From Axinella damicornis (Eukaryota > Porifera > Demospongiae > Axinellida > Axinellidae): a DNA stretch of 64,000 nucleotides. The notes below the pieces were generated by a model that made no database searches, was not told where the DNA came from, and saw nothing but the letters and a program-made list of their open reading frames with translations. Positions 10,513 through 22,600 of this stretch are shown one piece after another. The DNA is taken from positions 806,001 to 870,000 of the forward strand of contig OZ007513.1 of assembly GCA_963931865.1 (NCBI GenBank), written 5' to 3'. Each line of letters opens with the position of its first letter. Position 1 is the stretch's first letter. The translations under genes and the position numbers were made by a program.

Positions 10513-12777
10513 CTAACTTGTTGCTGACTGTGAAAGCCCAACAGTTGAAGTGGTCGGCAACCTTGGCCTTGGGACATCACGCATACGATCAGTGCCTCTC
10601 GGGATATTTAACTCACTGCTGTGACTAGACTGCTGAAAAAGAAGAGGCTCCCTTTCTGCATCGTATTCTGCAATGTGATGCGTACCACTTAGGTTCCTCA
10701 GCATTCTTCTCTTTCTCTTGCGGTTGAGTAGGAAATCATACACTCTCTTCAGAATGGGCCACAGGCATAGGGACAGAAAGTAGACCAGAGGAAGGAGAAT
10801 AAGCAGGTGGACCAGGATATCCTTAAAGATCGTAAGACCCGGACTTTCAAAGACAATATTTGCTGTGCTCCCGTGGAGAATACTGAGTAGGATGAGGTCT
10901 GTGATGAGTAGGGTATCAAGAACATTGAGCCAGTGCTCTTTGTACGGCTGAAAGATGGCGTGTACCATCAACAAGACAATAGCCATTACCTGCAATAGAT
11001 AGATATTGACAAAATAGTCACCAACGGAGCTGAGCAGAAAAATAACCAGCCTCCACGTCAGATAAAAACCAGCAAAGGAATGATATTCGTCTCGGTAGCA
11101 AGCCTGGAACTCATCTAGGACAGGTTTCAAGCGAAGCAGGTTGAACCAACGCACCAACCACGGAGAAAGGATAAGCAGACCAAGAAAGGGAACAACTAAA
11201 ACCACTTGAGTCAATAACGCCAAAATAGCCATCCAAAGGTGATTAGAAGTAAAGTATATAATTGTTGGATCAAGACTAGTATACACAGTTGGGCTGTCCT
11301 GGAACCTCACAGGGACAAGAAAGGAGAGGGAAGTTTGCGTGAGAGAGAAGAATGACAAGTAGAGGAGAATGCATATTGCATTGGCGGCACGTTTGCTGCC
11401 GTGGAAAAATGGTAAGGCACGACGTTTGGAGATGCAGATCAGCAGAGCAATCACTACTGCCAGGAAGACGGGATGGATGTAGCGCAGCAAAGCATACTCC
11501 ATACTCTGGAGGGGGTTCCCCGGAATGCAAATGGGAATCAAGCCGAACATTTTTGGATCCAACTGAATAAAACCGGTGACAATGAGTTCAACAACAAAAA
11601 GGAAATTCGAAGGAAACGAACCGCCTACAAAGAACTGTAAAACACTGAAGAAAAAGATAAAGCAGTAGAGACGTCCAGAGCCAATGAGCAAGTCCAGATA
11701 CACTACCACGAGAAGCACTCCCACTAGCAGTGCCCAGAACAGTAGAACAAGACCGATCATGACAACGATGTATCCGTAGCTACAATCCTCTCTAGGGGCA
11801 CAGTCCACTGCATCAAAGGTAAAGCTATAGTTTTGAGCACACTGAGAGCAAAGCACTCCTCCTCGATTCCCATAACACAGAGCATTGGGCTCGGAGAGAT
11901 CACAGAAGAACGTTTTGTTGCTACAATGTTCACCTGAGCATTGACCTGAAAAGTCACAGAAACCGAATGGACAGGGGAATGCTCCGTACATACGGGTGTT
12001 GTTGGATGCAGACGGTAAGGTACCAAACCAATATCCTTCTTGAACGCAGGTGGTATTGCGATAGTAGCAGATATTGTCAGATGAAAAGTAAGTTCGTTTT
12101 TGCTTCAGTGGATCGTAATAGTAGTTTAACTCACACTCATCCTCTTCCTCATCCTCTTCCTCATCGGTATGACAGTTCGGTGTAGGTTCAGCTAATGGTG
12201 TAAAGCTGTTAGTGATGGTAACATTGTTGCAGTTCATGAACGACAATGCACAAGCCTGGAACTGCATTCCCGACAAGAGGACGTTTTGGCAATTGGTGAA
12301 TGTCAGGTTCACATCACTGGTGCAATACACAGTGCTCATCTTCACTGCTCCTGGACTGTTCCCCTGCAGAATGAAATCGTGAGAGCCATTGACAACGATG
12401 GTCTGATTCAGCGTCTCGTTGTCCGCATCTACTACAACGCGCGAACAGGCAGGTATCCCCATACGCAGGACATAGTCCAGTGTGCAGCAAGGGACCGAAT
12501 TGTTTGAAGAGAGGCAACTACCAGCATTCTCACACGAGGTAGTCTCATTGACTGCAATAACTCCATAACCTCCACTGCATGTCGCTACGGTCCGTGCCGG
12601 ACTCGAGTGCAGAGCTTGGGCGCCCAGCTGAAGCCCAAGGAACAGGACCAGAAGGAGTAGAGCCATTAGTCCGCGTGCGAGGGGCTGGCTTCGCCAGACT
12701 ATACAGCAGGCCCATGCATAGTTACCGCCCCGCAAATCGAAGTTGATTTGAGGGTCCACCTCAAAGTCAAAGGGCAT
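10513..12777 (-). CDS. Receptor-like multi-pass membrane protein A
   Basis: A single-exon frame of 754 residues. A hydrophobic leader (ALLLLVLFLGLQLG) near residues 38-52 is followed by an ectodomain of about 300 residues with many N-x-S/T sites and a short beta-helix-like NVTITNSF motif. Next come an acidic run (DEEEDEEEDE) and a Cys-rich module (GYWFGTLP ... GNRGGVLCSQC). The C-terminal half has about nine to ten membrane helices, with the loop motif KPVLDEFQACYRDEYHSF. The tail carries an acidic dileucine signal, EREPLL. Paralogues B, C and D lie in the window, and gene E shares the KPxLDxxQAxYKD loop. I know of no established function. A's N-terminal ~37 residues differ from the paralogues because the sequence around 12665-12750 is unique, so the true start may be the internal Met before ALLLL. 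Confidence 0.8.
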   Translation of the reverse strand: MPFDFEVDPQINFDLRGGNYAWACCIVWRSQPLARGLMALLLLVLFLGLQLGAQALHSSPARTVATCSGGYGVIAVNETTSCENAGSCLSSNNSVPCCTLDYVLRMGIPACSRVVVDADNETLNQTIVVNGSHDFILQGNSPGAVKMSTVYCTSDVNLTFTNCQNVLLSGMQFQACALSFMNCNNVTITNSFTPLAEPTPNCHTDEEEDEEEDECELNYYYDPLKQKRTYFSSDNICYYRNTTCVQEGYWFGTLPSASNNTRMYGAFPCPFGFCDFSGQCSGEHCSNKTFFCDLSEPNALCYGNRGGVLCSQCAQNYSFTFDAVDCAPREDCSYGYIVVMIGLVLLFWALLVGVLLVVVYLDLLIGSGRLYCFIFFFSVLQFFVGGSFPSNFLFVVELIVTGFIQLDPKMFGLIPICIPGNPLQSMEYALLRYIHPVFLAVVIALLICISKRRALPFFHGSKRAANAICILLYLSFFSLTQTSLSFLVPVRFQDSPTVYTSLDPTIIYFTSNHLWMAILALLTQVVLVVPFLGLLILSPWLVRWFNLLRLKPVLDEFQACYRDEYHSFAGFYLTWRLVIFLLSSVGDYFVNIYLLQVMAIVLLMVHAIFQPYKEHWLNVLDTLLITDLILLSILHGSTANIVFESPGLTIFKDILVHLLILLPLVYFLSLCLWPILKRVYDFLLNRKRKRRMLRNLSGTHHIAEYDAEREPLLFQQSSHSSELNIPRGTDRMRDVPRPRLPTTSTVGLSQSATS

Positions 12778-13643
12778 GCAGCGGTAAACAGTCCGGGTCT
12801 GAGACTTCAGGGCTTTGGAATTGATTTATAGGAGTTGGAATGTAATTCACACGTATATACATCGTGGACATGGTATAGCTACGGTGTACATGACCAGGCA
12901 GCTGCTACCTGCCTAGCTGTGTGCCGTAGGCCATCTTTTCATCTTATGATATTGCAGGAGAAATTATTCCTCACAGTAGCTAAACAGAGAGTGATTGTGT
13001 AGCGGACTGTAGGCACTCCGGCCGGAAAATGTAAATCAGAATGTTGTTGATGTGGCATAATGACTGCAGCTGGATAGTGAATGAGGAATGACACCAGTAA
13101 AATGTACTGTACAAATCTGGCAAACTGACGTTCATTTTTTCACTTCAATAGGTCACTTTCTGCAATCAAGTTGCTCCTGGAGAAAACACATCAATAGTAA
13201 TAACAATAGCTATATATTAGACAATGGGATACATTGATATAGCTAGCTACACTGGGAAGGGTGAGTAATGGTGCAGCACGAGTATATAGCTACTTTGAAT
13301 CAGTTGTTGCGGTCAACACTCTTGACATTTCTTACTCCAGGAGGACTAGCTAGCTAGCAGCTATCATATCCCATTTATGGTGGGTACGGCTTTCAGTCAT
13401 CATGCATTGTAGCTAGCTACAAGCTGTCTTTTAAGTTGCCCATGCATCTCCTCCTCTCCCCAAACACCCCAATTCTGTTACTCACTCACTCACTCACTCA
13501 CTCATGCACACATGCTCAAGTTAGGTTATGGGATAGCTGGATAGTTACGGGATTCATGCGCACAAAGCAAGTATTTTAAAACAGCATCATGATGCCAATA
13601 ATGATGCAATGCCTATTCTGTTGTGGCACAAACTAGCAGTTAA
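12778..13643. other. Intergenic spacer between receptor-like genes A and B
   Basis: No gene is seen apart from the relic exon at 13249-13349. A short (actc)n run lies near 13480-13505. The segment 13417-13565 matches the 3' flank of gene C (39745-39890), so B and C share this flank. Confidence 0.6.
13249..13349 (+). pseudogene. Degraded fragment of exon 2 of the 505-residue gene
   Basis: It matches the 3' part of that exon (about 8672-8765) through shared words such as actgggaagggtgag and gacatttcttactcca. Inserted bases and substitutions break the frame. It is a relic of a local duplication and is too short to be functional. Confidence 0.7.
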
Positions 13644-16600
13644 TTATCCCACGCGATCATTACTGGCTGGCGACTGTGAGAGGCCAACAACTGAGCTGGT
13701 CGGTAACCTTGGGATTTCACAGAATTCGCGATCAGCACTTTTCGAGACATCAAAGGCACTGCTATTAACAGACTGCTGAGAAAGAAGTGGTTCCCTTTCT
13801 GCAACAAAGAGCGGGGTATGAGTATCATCATCATCAAAGAGCGGGGTATGAGTATCATCATCATCATCATTTACACCTCCTACATTCCTCAACATTCTTT
13901 GCTCTCCCTTGCGCGTCCGCTTGAGCATGAAGTCGTAAGCTCTCTTCAGAATGGGCAACAGGCATAGGGACAGAAAGTAGACCAGAGGAAGGAGAATAAG
14001 CAAGTGCACCAGGATATCCTTGAACTGCGCAAGACCCGGACTTGCAAAGACAATATGTGCAGTGTCCCCCTGGAGAATGCTGAGTAGGATGAGGTCTGTG
14101 ATGAGTAGGGTATCAAGAACATTGAGCCAGTGCTCTTTGTACGGCTGAAAGATGGCGTGTACCATCAGCAAGAAAACAGCCATTACCTGCAATAGATAGA
14201 TATTGACATAATAATCAGCAACTAAGCTGAGAAAGAAAATAACCAGCCTCCACGTCAGATAAAAACCAGCAAAGGAGCGATATTTGTCTTTGTAGCATGC
14301 CTGGAATTCATCTAAAATAGGTTTCAACCGAAGCAGGTTGAACCAACGCACCAATAGCGGAGAAAGGATAAGCAGACCAAGAAAGACTACAACTACAAGC
14401 ATAGTCAACAACGCCAGAATGGCCAGCCCAAGCTGATAAGAAGTAAAGTAGATTATTGTTGGATCAAGACTAGCATAAAAAGTATCCTGAAACTTCACCG
14501 GGGCAAGAAAGGAGAGAGAGGTTTGAGTGAGAGAGAAGAATAACAGGTAAAGGAGAATGCATATCGAGTTGGTGGCACGCTTGTTGTGGTGGAAAAAAGG
14601 TAGGGCGTGACGCTTGGAGATGCATATCATTAGAACAATCACGACCGACAGGAAGACAGGGTGGATGTAGCGTAGGAAAGCATATCCGAGTATACTCTGC
14701 ATTGGGTCCCTCGGAATACAGATGGGAATCAAGCCAAACACTTTTGGATCCAACTGAATAAAACCAGTGACAATGAGTTCAAGAACAAAGACGACCTTCG
14801 AAGGAAAAGAACTACCTACAAAGTATTGCAAAACACTGAAGAAAAAGACAAAGCAGTAGAGACATCCAGAGCCAATCAGCAAGTCCAGATACACTACCAC
14901 CAGATGTGCCGTCACCAGCAGTGCCCAGAACAGTAGAACAAGACCGACCATGACAGCGATGTATCCGTAGCCACAATCCTCACTAGGGGTACAGTGTATA
15001 GCATCAAAGGTAAAGCTATAGTTCTGTGCACACTGAGAGCAAAGCACTCCTCCTCGATTCCCATAACACAGAGCATTGGGCTCAGATAGTTCACAGAAGT
15101 ATCTTCTGCCACCACAACGTTCACTCGAGCAACGATCGGAGAAGTCACAGAAGCCGAATGGAGAGGGGAATGCTCCGTACGTACGGGTGTTGTTGGATGC
15201 AGACGGTAAGGTACCAAACCAATACCCCTCCTGAACGCATGTGGTATTGCGATAGCAACAGACACTGTCAGATGCAAAATAGGTTCGTTTTTGCTTCAGT
15301 GGATCGTAATAGTAGTTTATCTCACACTCATCCTCGTCCTCCTCATCGTCCTTGCCTTCACCTTTACACGGAAAACCAAGACATCTTGGTGTAGGATGAG
15401 CTAATGGTGTAAAGCTGTTAGTGATGGTAACCCGGAACCGTAGCCCGGAACCGTAGCCCGGAACCGTAGCCCGGAACCGTAGCCCGGAACCGTAGCCCGG
15501 AACCGTAGCCCGGAACCGTAGCCCGGAACCGTAGCCCGGAACCGTAGCCCGGAACCGTAGCCCGGAACCGTAGCCCGGAACCGTAGCCCGGAACCGTAGC
15601 CCGGAACCGTAGCCCGGAACCGTAGCCCGGAACCGTAGCCCGGAACCGTAGCCCGGAACCGTAGCCCGGAACCGTAGCCCGGAACCGTAGCCCGGAACCG
15701 TAGCCCGGAACCGTAGCCCGGAACCGTAGCCCGGAACCGTAGCCCGGAACCGTAGCCCGGAACCGTAGCCCGGAACCGTAGCCCGGAACCGTAGCCCGGA
15801 ACCGTAGCCCGGAACCGTAGCCCGGAACCGTAGCCCGGAACCGTAGCCCGGAACCGTAGCCCGGAACCGTAGCCCGGAACCGTAGCCCGGAACCGTAGCC
15901 CGGAACCGTAGCCCGGAACCGTAGCCCGGAACCGTAGCCCGGAACCGTAGCCCGGAACCGTAGCCCGGAACCGTAGCCCGGAACCGTAGCCCGGAACCGT
16001 AGCCCGGAACCGTAGCCCGGAACCGTAGCCCGGAACCGTAGCCCGGAACCGTAGCCCGGAACCGTAGCCCGGAACCGTAGCCCGGAACCGTAGCCCGGAA
16101 CCGTAGCCCGGAACCGTAGCCCGGAACCGTAGCCCGGAACCGTAGCCCGGAACCGTAGCCCGGAACCGTAGCCCGGAACCGTAGCCCGGAACCGTAGCCC
16201 GGAACCGTAGCCCGGAACCGTAGCCCGGAACCGTAGCCCGGAACCGTAGCCCGGAACCGTAGCCCGGAACCGTAGCCCGGAACCGTAGCCCGGAACCGTA
16301 GCCCGGAACCGTAGCCCGGAACCGTAGCCCGGAACCGTAGCCCGGAACCGTAGCCCGGAACCGTAGCCCGGAACCGTAGCCCGGAACCGTAGCCCGGAAC
16401 CGTAGCCCGGAACCGTAGCCCGGAACCGTAGCCCGGAACCGTAGCCCGGAACCGTAGCCCGGAACCGTAGCCCGGAACCGTAGCCCGGAACCGTAGCCCG
16501 GAACCGTAGCCCGGAACCGTAGCCCGGAACCGTAGCCCGGAACCGTAGCCCGGAACCGTAGCCCGGAACCGTAGCCCGGAACCGTAGCCCGGAACCGTAG

Positions 16601-19600
16601 CCCGGAACCGTAGCCCGGAACCGTAGCCCGGAACCGTAGCCCGGAACCGTAGCCCGGAACCGTAGCCCGGAACCGTAGCCCGGAACCGTAGCCCGGAACC
16701 GTAGCCCGGAACCGTAGCCCGGAACCGTAGCCCGGAACCGTAGCCCGGAACCGTAGCCCGGAACCGTAGCCCGGAACCGTAGCCCGGAACCGTAGCCCGG
16801 AACCGTAGCCCGGAACCGTAGCCCGGAACCGTAGCCCGGAACCGTAGCCCGGAACCGTAGCCCGGAACCGTAGCCCGGAACCGTAGCCCGGAACCGTAGC
16901 CCGGAACCGTAGCCCGGAACCGTAGCCCGGAACCGTAGCCCGGAACCGTAGCCCGGAACCGTAGCCCGGAACCGTAGCCCGGAACCGTAGCCCGGAACCG
17001 TAGCCCGGAACCGTAGCCCGGAACCGTAGCCCGGAACCGTAGCCCGGAACCGTAGCCCGGAACCGTAGCCCGGAACCGTAGCCCGGAACCGTAGCCCGGA
17101 ACCGTAGCCCGGAACCGTAGCCCGGAACCGTAGCCCGGAACCGTAGCCCGGAACCGTAGCCCGGAACCGTAGCCCGGAACCGTAGCCCGGAACCGTAGCC
17201 CGGAACCGTAGCCCGGAACCGTAGCCCGGAACCGTAGCCCGGAACCGTAGCCCGGAACCGTAGCCCGGAACCGTAGCCCGGAACCGTAGCCCGGAACCGT
17301 AGCCCGGAACCGTAGCCCGGAACCGTAGCCCGGAACCGTAGCCCGGAACCGTAGCCCGGAACCGTAGCCCGGAACCGTAGCCCGGAACCGTAGCCCGGAA
17401 CCGTAGCCCGGAACCGTAGCCCGGAACCGTAGCCCGGAACCGTAGCCCGGAACCGTAGCCCGGAACCGTAGCCCGGAACCGTAGCCCGGAACCGTAGCCC
17501 GGAACCGTAGCCCGGAACCGTAGCCCGGAACCGTAGCCCGGAACCGTAGCCCGGAACCGTAGCCCGGAACCGTAGCCCGGAACCGTAGCCCGGAACCGTA
17601 GCCCGGAACCGTAGCCCGGAACCGTAGCCCGGAACCGTAGCCCGGAACCGTAGCCCGGAACCGTAGCCCGGAACCGTAGCCCGGAACCGTAGCCCGGAAC
17701 CGTAGCCCGGAACCGTAGCCCGGAACCGTAGCCCGGAACCGTAGCCCGGAACCGTAGCCCGGAACCGTAGCCCGGAACCGTAGCCCGGAACCGTAGCCCG
17801 GAACCGTAGCCCGGAACCGTAGCCCGGAACCGTAGCCCGGAACCGTAGCCCGGAACCGTAGCCCGGAACCGTAGCCCGGAACCGTAGCCCGGAACCGTAG
17901 CCCGGAACCGTAGCCCGGAACCGTAGCCCGGAACCGTAGCCCGGAACCGTAGCCCGGAACCGTAGCCCGGAACCGTAGCCCGGAACCGTAGCCCGGAACC
18001 GTAGCCCGGAACCGTAGCCCGGAACCGTAGCCCGGAACCGTAGCCCGGAACCGTAGCCCGGAACCGTAGCCCGGAACCGTAGCCCGGAACCGTAGCCCGG
18101 AACCGTAGCCCGGAACCGTAGCCCGGAACCGTAGCCCGGAACCGTAGCCCGGAACCGTAGCCCGGAACCGTAGCCCGGAACCGTAGCCCGGAACCGTAGC
18201 CCGGAACCGTAGCCCGGAACCGTAGCCCGGAACCGTAGCCCGGAACCGTAGCCCGGAACCGTAGCCCGGAACCGTAGCCCGGAACCGTAGCCCGGAACCG
18301 TAGCCCGGAACCGTAGCCCGGAACCGTAGCCCGGAACCGTAGCCCGGAACCGTAGCCCGGAACCGTAGCCCGGAACCGTAGCCCGGAACCGTAGCCCGGA
18401 ACCGTAGCCCGGAACCGTAGCCCGGAACCGTAGCCCGGAACCGTAGCCCGGAACCGTAGCCCGGAACCGTAGCCCGGAACCGTAGCCCGGAACCGTAGCC
18501 CGGAACCGTAGCCCGGAACCGTAGCCCGGAACCGTAGCCCGGAACCGTAGCCCGGAACCGTAGCCCGGAACCGTAGCCCGGAACCGTAGCCCGGAACCGT
18601 AGCCCGGAACCGTAGCCCGGAACCGTAGCCCGGAACCGTAGCCCGGAACCGTAGCCCGGAACCGTAGCCCGGAACCGTAGCCCGGAACCGTAGCCCGGAA
18701 CCGTAGCCCGGAACCGTAGCCCGGAACCGTAGCCCGGAACCGTAGCCCGGAACCGTAGCCCGGAACCGTAGCCCGGAACCGTAGCCCGGAACCGTAGCCC
18801 GGAACCGTAGCCCGGAACCGTAGCCCGGAACCGTAGCCCGGAACCGTAGCCCGGAACCGTAGCCCGGAACCGTAGCCCGGAACCGTAGCCCGGAACCGTA
18901 GCCCGGAACCGTAGCCCGGAACCGTAGCCCGGAACCGTAGCCCGGAACCGTAGCCCGGAACCGTAGCCCGGAACCGTAGCCCGGAACCGTAGCCCGGAAC
19001 CGTAGCCCGGAACCGTAGCCCGGAACCGTAGCCCGGAACCGTAGCCCGGAACCGTAGCCCGGAACCGTAGCCCGGAACCGTAGCCCGGAACCGTAGCCCG
19101 GAACCGTAGCCCGGAACCGTAGCCCGGAACCGTAGCCCGGAACCGTAGCCCGGAACCGTAGCCCGGAACCGTAGCCCGGAACCGTAGCCCGGAACCGTAG
19201 CCCGGAACCGTAGCCCGGAACCGTAGCCCGGAACCGTAGCCCGGAACCGTAGCCCGGAACCGTAGCCCGGAACCGTAGCCCGGAACCGTAGCCCGGAACC
19301 GTAGCCCGGAACCGTAGCCCGGAACCGTAGCCCGGAACCGTAGCCCGGAACCGTAGCCCGGAACCGTAGCCCGGAACCGTAGCCCGGAACCGTAGCCCGG
19401 AACCGTAGCCCGGAACCGTAGCCCGGAACCGTAGCCCGGAACCGTAGCCCGGAACCGTAGCCCGGAACCGTAGCCCGGAACCGTAGCCCGGAACCGTAGC
19501 CCGGAACCGTAGCCCGGAACCGTAGCCCGGAACCGTAGCCCGGAACCGTAGCCCGGAACCGTAGCCCGGAACCGTAGCCCGGAACCGTAGCCCGGAACCG

Positions 19601-22600
19601 TAGCCCGGAACCGTAGCCCGGAACCGTAGCCCGGAACCGTAGCCCGGAACCGTAGCCCGGAACCGTAGCCCGGAACCGTAGCCCGGAACCGTAGCCCGGA
19701 ACCGTAGCCCGGAACCGTAGCCCGGAACCGTAGCCCGGAACCGTAGCCCGGAACCGTAGCCCGGAACCGTAGCCCGGAACCGTAGCCCGGAACCGTAGCC
19801 CGGAACCGTAGCCCGGAACCGTAGCCCGGAACCGTAGCCCGGAACCGTAGCCCGGAACCGTAGCCCGGAACCGTAGCCCGGAACCGTAGCCCGGAACCGT
19901 AGCCCGGAACCGTAGCCCGGAACCGTAGCCCGGAACCGTAGCCCGGAACCGTAGCCCGGAACCGTAGCCCGGAACCGTAGCCCGGAACCGTAGCCCGGAA
20001 CCGTAGCCCGGAACCGTAGCCCGGAACCGTAGCCCGGAACCGTAGCCCGGAACCGTAGCCCGGAACCGTAGCCCGGAACCGTAGCCCGGAACCGTAGCCC
20101 GGAACCGTAGCCCGGAACCGTAGCCCGGAACCGTAGCCCGGAACCGTAGCCCGGAACCGTAGCCCGGAACCGTAGCCCGGAACCGTAGCCCGGAACCGTA
20201 GCCCGGAACCGTAGCCCGGAACCGTAGCCCGGAACCGTAGCCCGGAACCGTAGCCCGGAACCGTAGCCCGGAACCGTAGCCCGGAACCGTAGCCCGGAAC
20301 CGTAGCCCGGAACCGTAGCCCGGAACCGTAGCCCGGAACCGTAGCCCGGAACCGTAGCCCGGAACCGTAGCCCGGAACCGTAGCCCGGAACCGTAGCCCG
20401 GAACCGTAGCCCGGAACCGTAGCCCGGAACCGTAGCCCGGAACCGTAGCCCGGAACCGTAGCCCGGAACCGTAGCCCGGAACCGTAGCCCGGAACCGTAG
20501 CCCGGAACCGTAGCCCGGAACCGTAGCCCGGAACCGTAGCCCGGAACCGTAGCCCGGAACCGTAGCCCGGAACCGTAGCCCGGAACCGTAGCCCGGAACC
20601 GTAGCCCGGAACCGTAGCCCGGAACCGTAGCCCGGAACCGTAGCCCGGAACCGTAGCCCGGAACCGTAGCCCGGAACCGTAGCCCGGAACCGTAGCCCGG
20701 AACCGTAGCCCGGAACCGTAGCCCGGAACCGTAGCCCGGAACCGTAGCCCGGAACCGTAGCCCGGAACCGTAGCCCGGAACCGTAGCCCGGAACCGTAGC
20801 CCGGAACCGTAGCCCGGAACCGTAGCCCGGAACCGTAGCCCGGAACCGTAGCCCGGAACCGTAGCCCGGAACCGTAGCCCGGAACCGTAGCCCGGAACCG
20901 TAGCCCGGAACCGTAGCCCGGAACCGTAGCCCGGAACCGTAGCCCGGAACCGTAGCCCGGAACCGTAGCCCGGAACCGTAGCCCGGAACCGTAGCCCGGA
21001 ACCGTAGCCCGGAACCGTAGCCCGGAACCGTAGCCCGGAACCGTAGCCCGGAACCGTAGCCCGGAACCGTAGCCCGGAACCGTAGCCCGGAACCGTAGCC
21101 CGGAACCGTAGCCCGGAACCGTAGCCCGGAACCGTAGCCCGGAACCGTAGCCCGGAACCGTAGCCCGGAACCGTAGCCCGGAACCGTAGCCCGGAACCGT
21201 AGCCCGGAACCGTAGCCCGGAACCGTAGCCCGGAACCGTAGCCCGGAACCGTAGCCCGGAACCGTAGCCCGGAACCGTAGCCCGGAACCGTAGCCCGGAA
21301 CCGTAGCCCGGAACCGTAGCCCGGAACCGTAGCCCGGAACCGTAGCCCGGAACCGTAGCCCGGAACCGTAGCCCGGAACCGTAGCCCGGAACCGTAGCCC
21401 GGAACCGTAGCCCGGAACCGTAGCCCGGAACCGTAGCCCGGAACCGTAGCCCGGAACCGTAGCCCGGAACCGTAGCCCGGAACCGTAGCCCGGAACCGTA
21501 GCCCGGAACCGTAGCCCGGAACCGTAGCCCGGAACCGTAGCCCGGAACCGTAGCCCGGAACCGTAGCCCGGAACCGTAGCCCGGAACCGTAGCCCGGAAC
21601 CGTAGCCCGGAACCGTAGCCCGGAACCGTAGCCCGGAACCGTAGCCCGGAACCGTAGCCCGGAACCGTAGCCCGGAACCGTAGCCCGGAACCGTAGCCCG
21701 GAACCGTAGCCCGGAACCGTAGCCCGGAACCGTAGCCCGGAACCGTAGCCCGGAACCGTAGCCCGGAACCGTAGCCCGGAACCGTAGCCCGGAACCGTAG
21801 CCCGGAACCGTAGCCCGGAACCGTAGCCCGGAACCGTAGCCCGGAACCGTAGCCCGGAACCGTAGCCCGGAACCGTAGCCCGGAACCGTAGCCCGGAACC
21901 GTAGCCCGGAACCGTAGCCCGGAACCGTAGCCCGGAACCGTAGCCCGGAACCGTAGCCCGGAACCGTAGCCCGGAACCGTAGCCCGGAACCGTAGCCCGG
22001 AACCGTAGCCCGGAACCGTAGCCCGGAACCGTAGCCCGGAACCGTAGCCCGGAACCGTAGCCCGGAACCGTAGCCCGGAACCGTAGCCCGGAACCGTAGC
22101 CCGGAACCGTAGCCCGGAACCGTAGCCCGGAACCGTAGCCCGGAACCGTAGCCCGGAACCGTAGCCCGGAACCGTAGCCCGGAACCGTAGCCCGGAACCG
22201 TAGCCCGGAACCGTAGCCCGGAACCGTAGCCCGGAACCGTAGCCCGGAACCGTAGCCCGGAACCGTAGCCCGGAACCGTAGCCCGGAACCGTAGCCCGGA
22301 ACCGTAGCCCGGAACCGTAGCCCGGAACCGTAGCCCGGAACCGTAGCCCGGAACCGTAGCCCGGAACCGTAGCCCGGAACCGTAGCCCGGAACCGTAGCC
22401 CGGAACCGTAGCCCGGAACCGTAGCCCGGAACCGTAGCCCGGAACCGTAGCCCGGAACCGTAGCCCGGAACCGTAGCCCGGAACCGTAGCCCGGAACCGT
22501 AGCCCGGAACCGTAGCCCGGAACCGTAGCCCGGAACCGTAGCCCGGAACCGTAGCCCGGAACCGTAGCCCGGAACCGTAGCCCGGAACCGTAGCCCGGAA

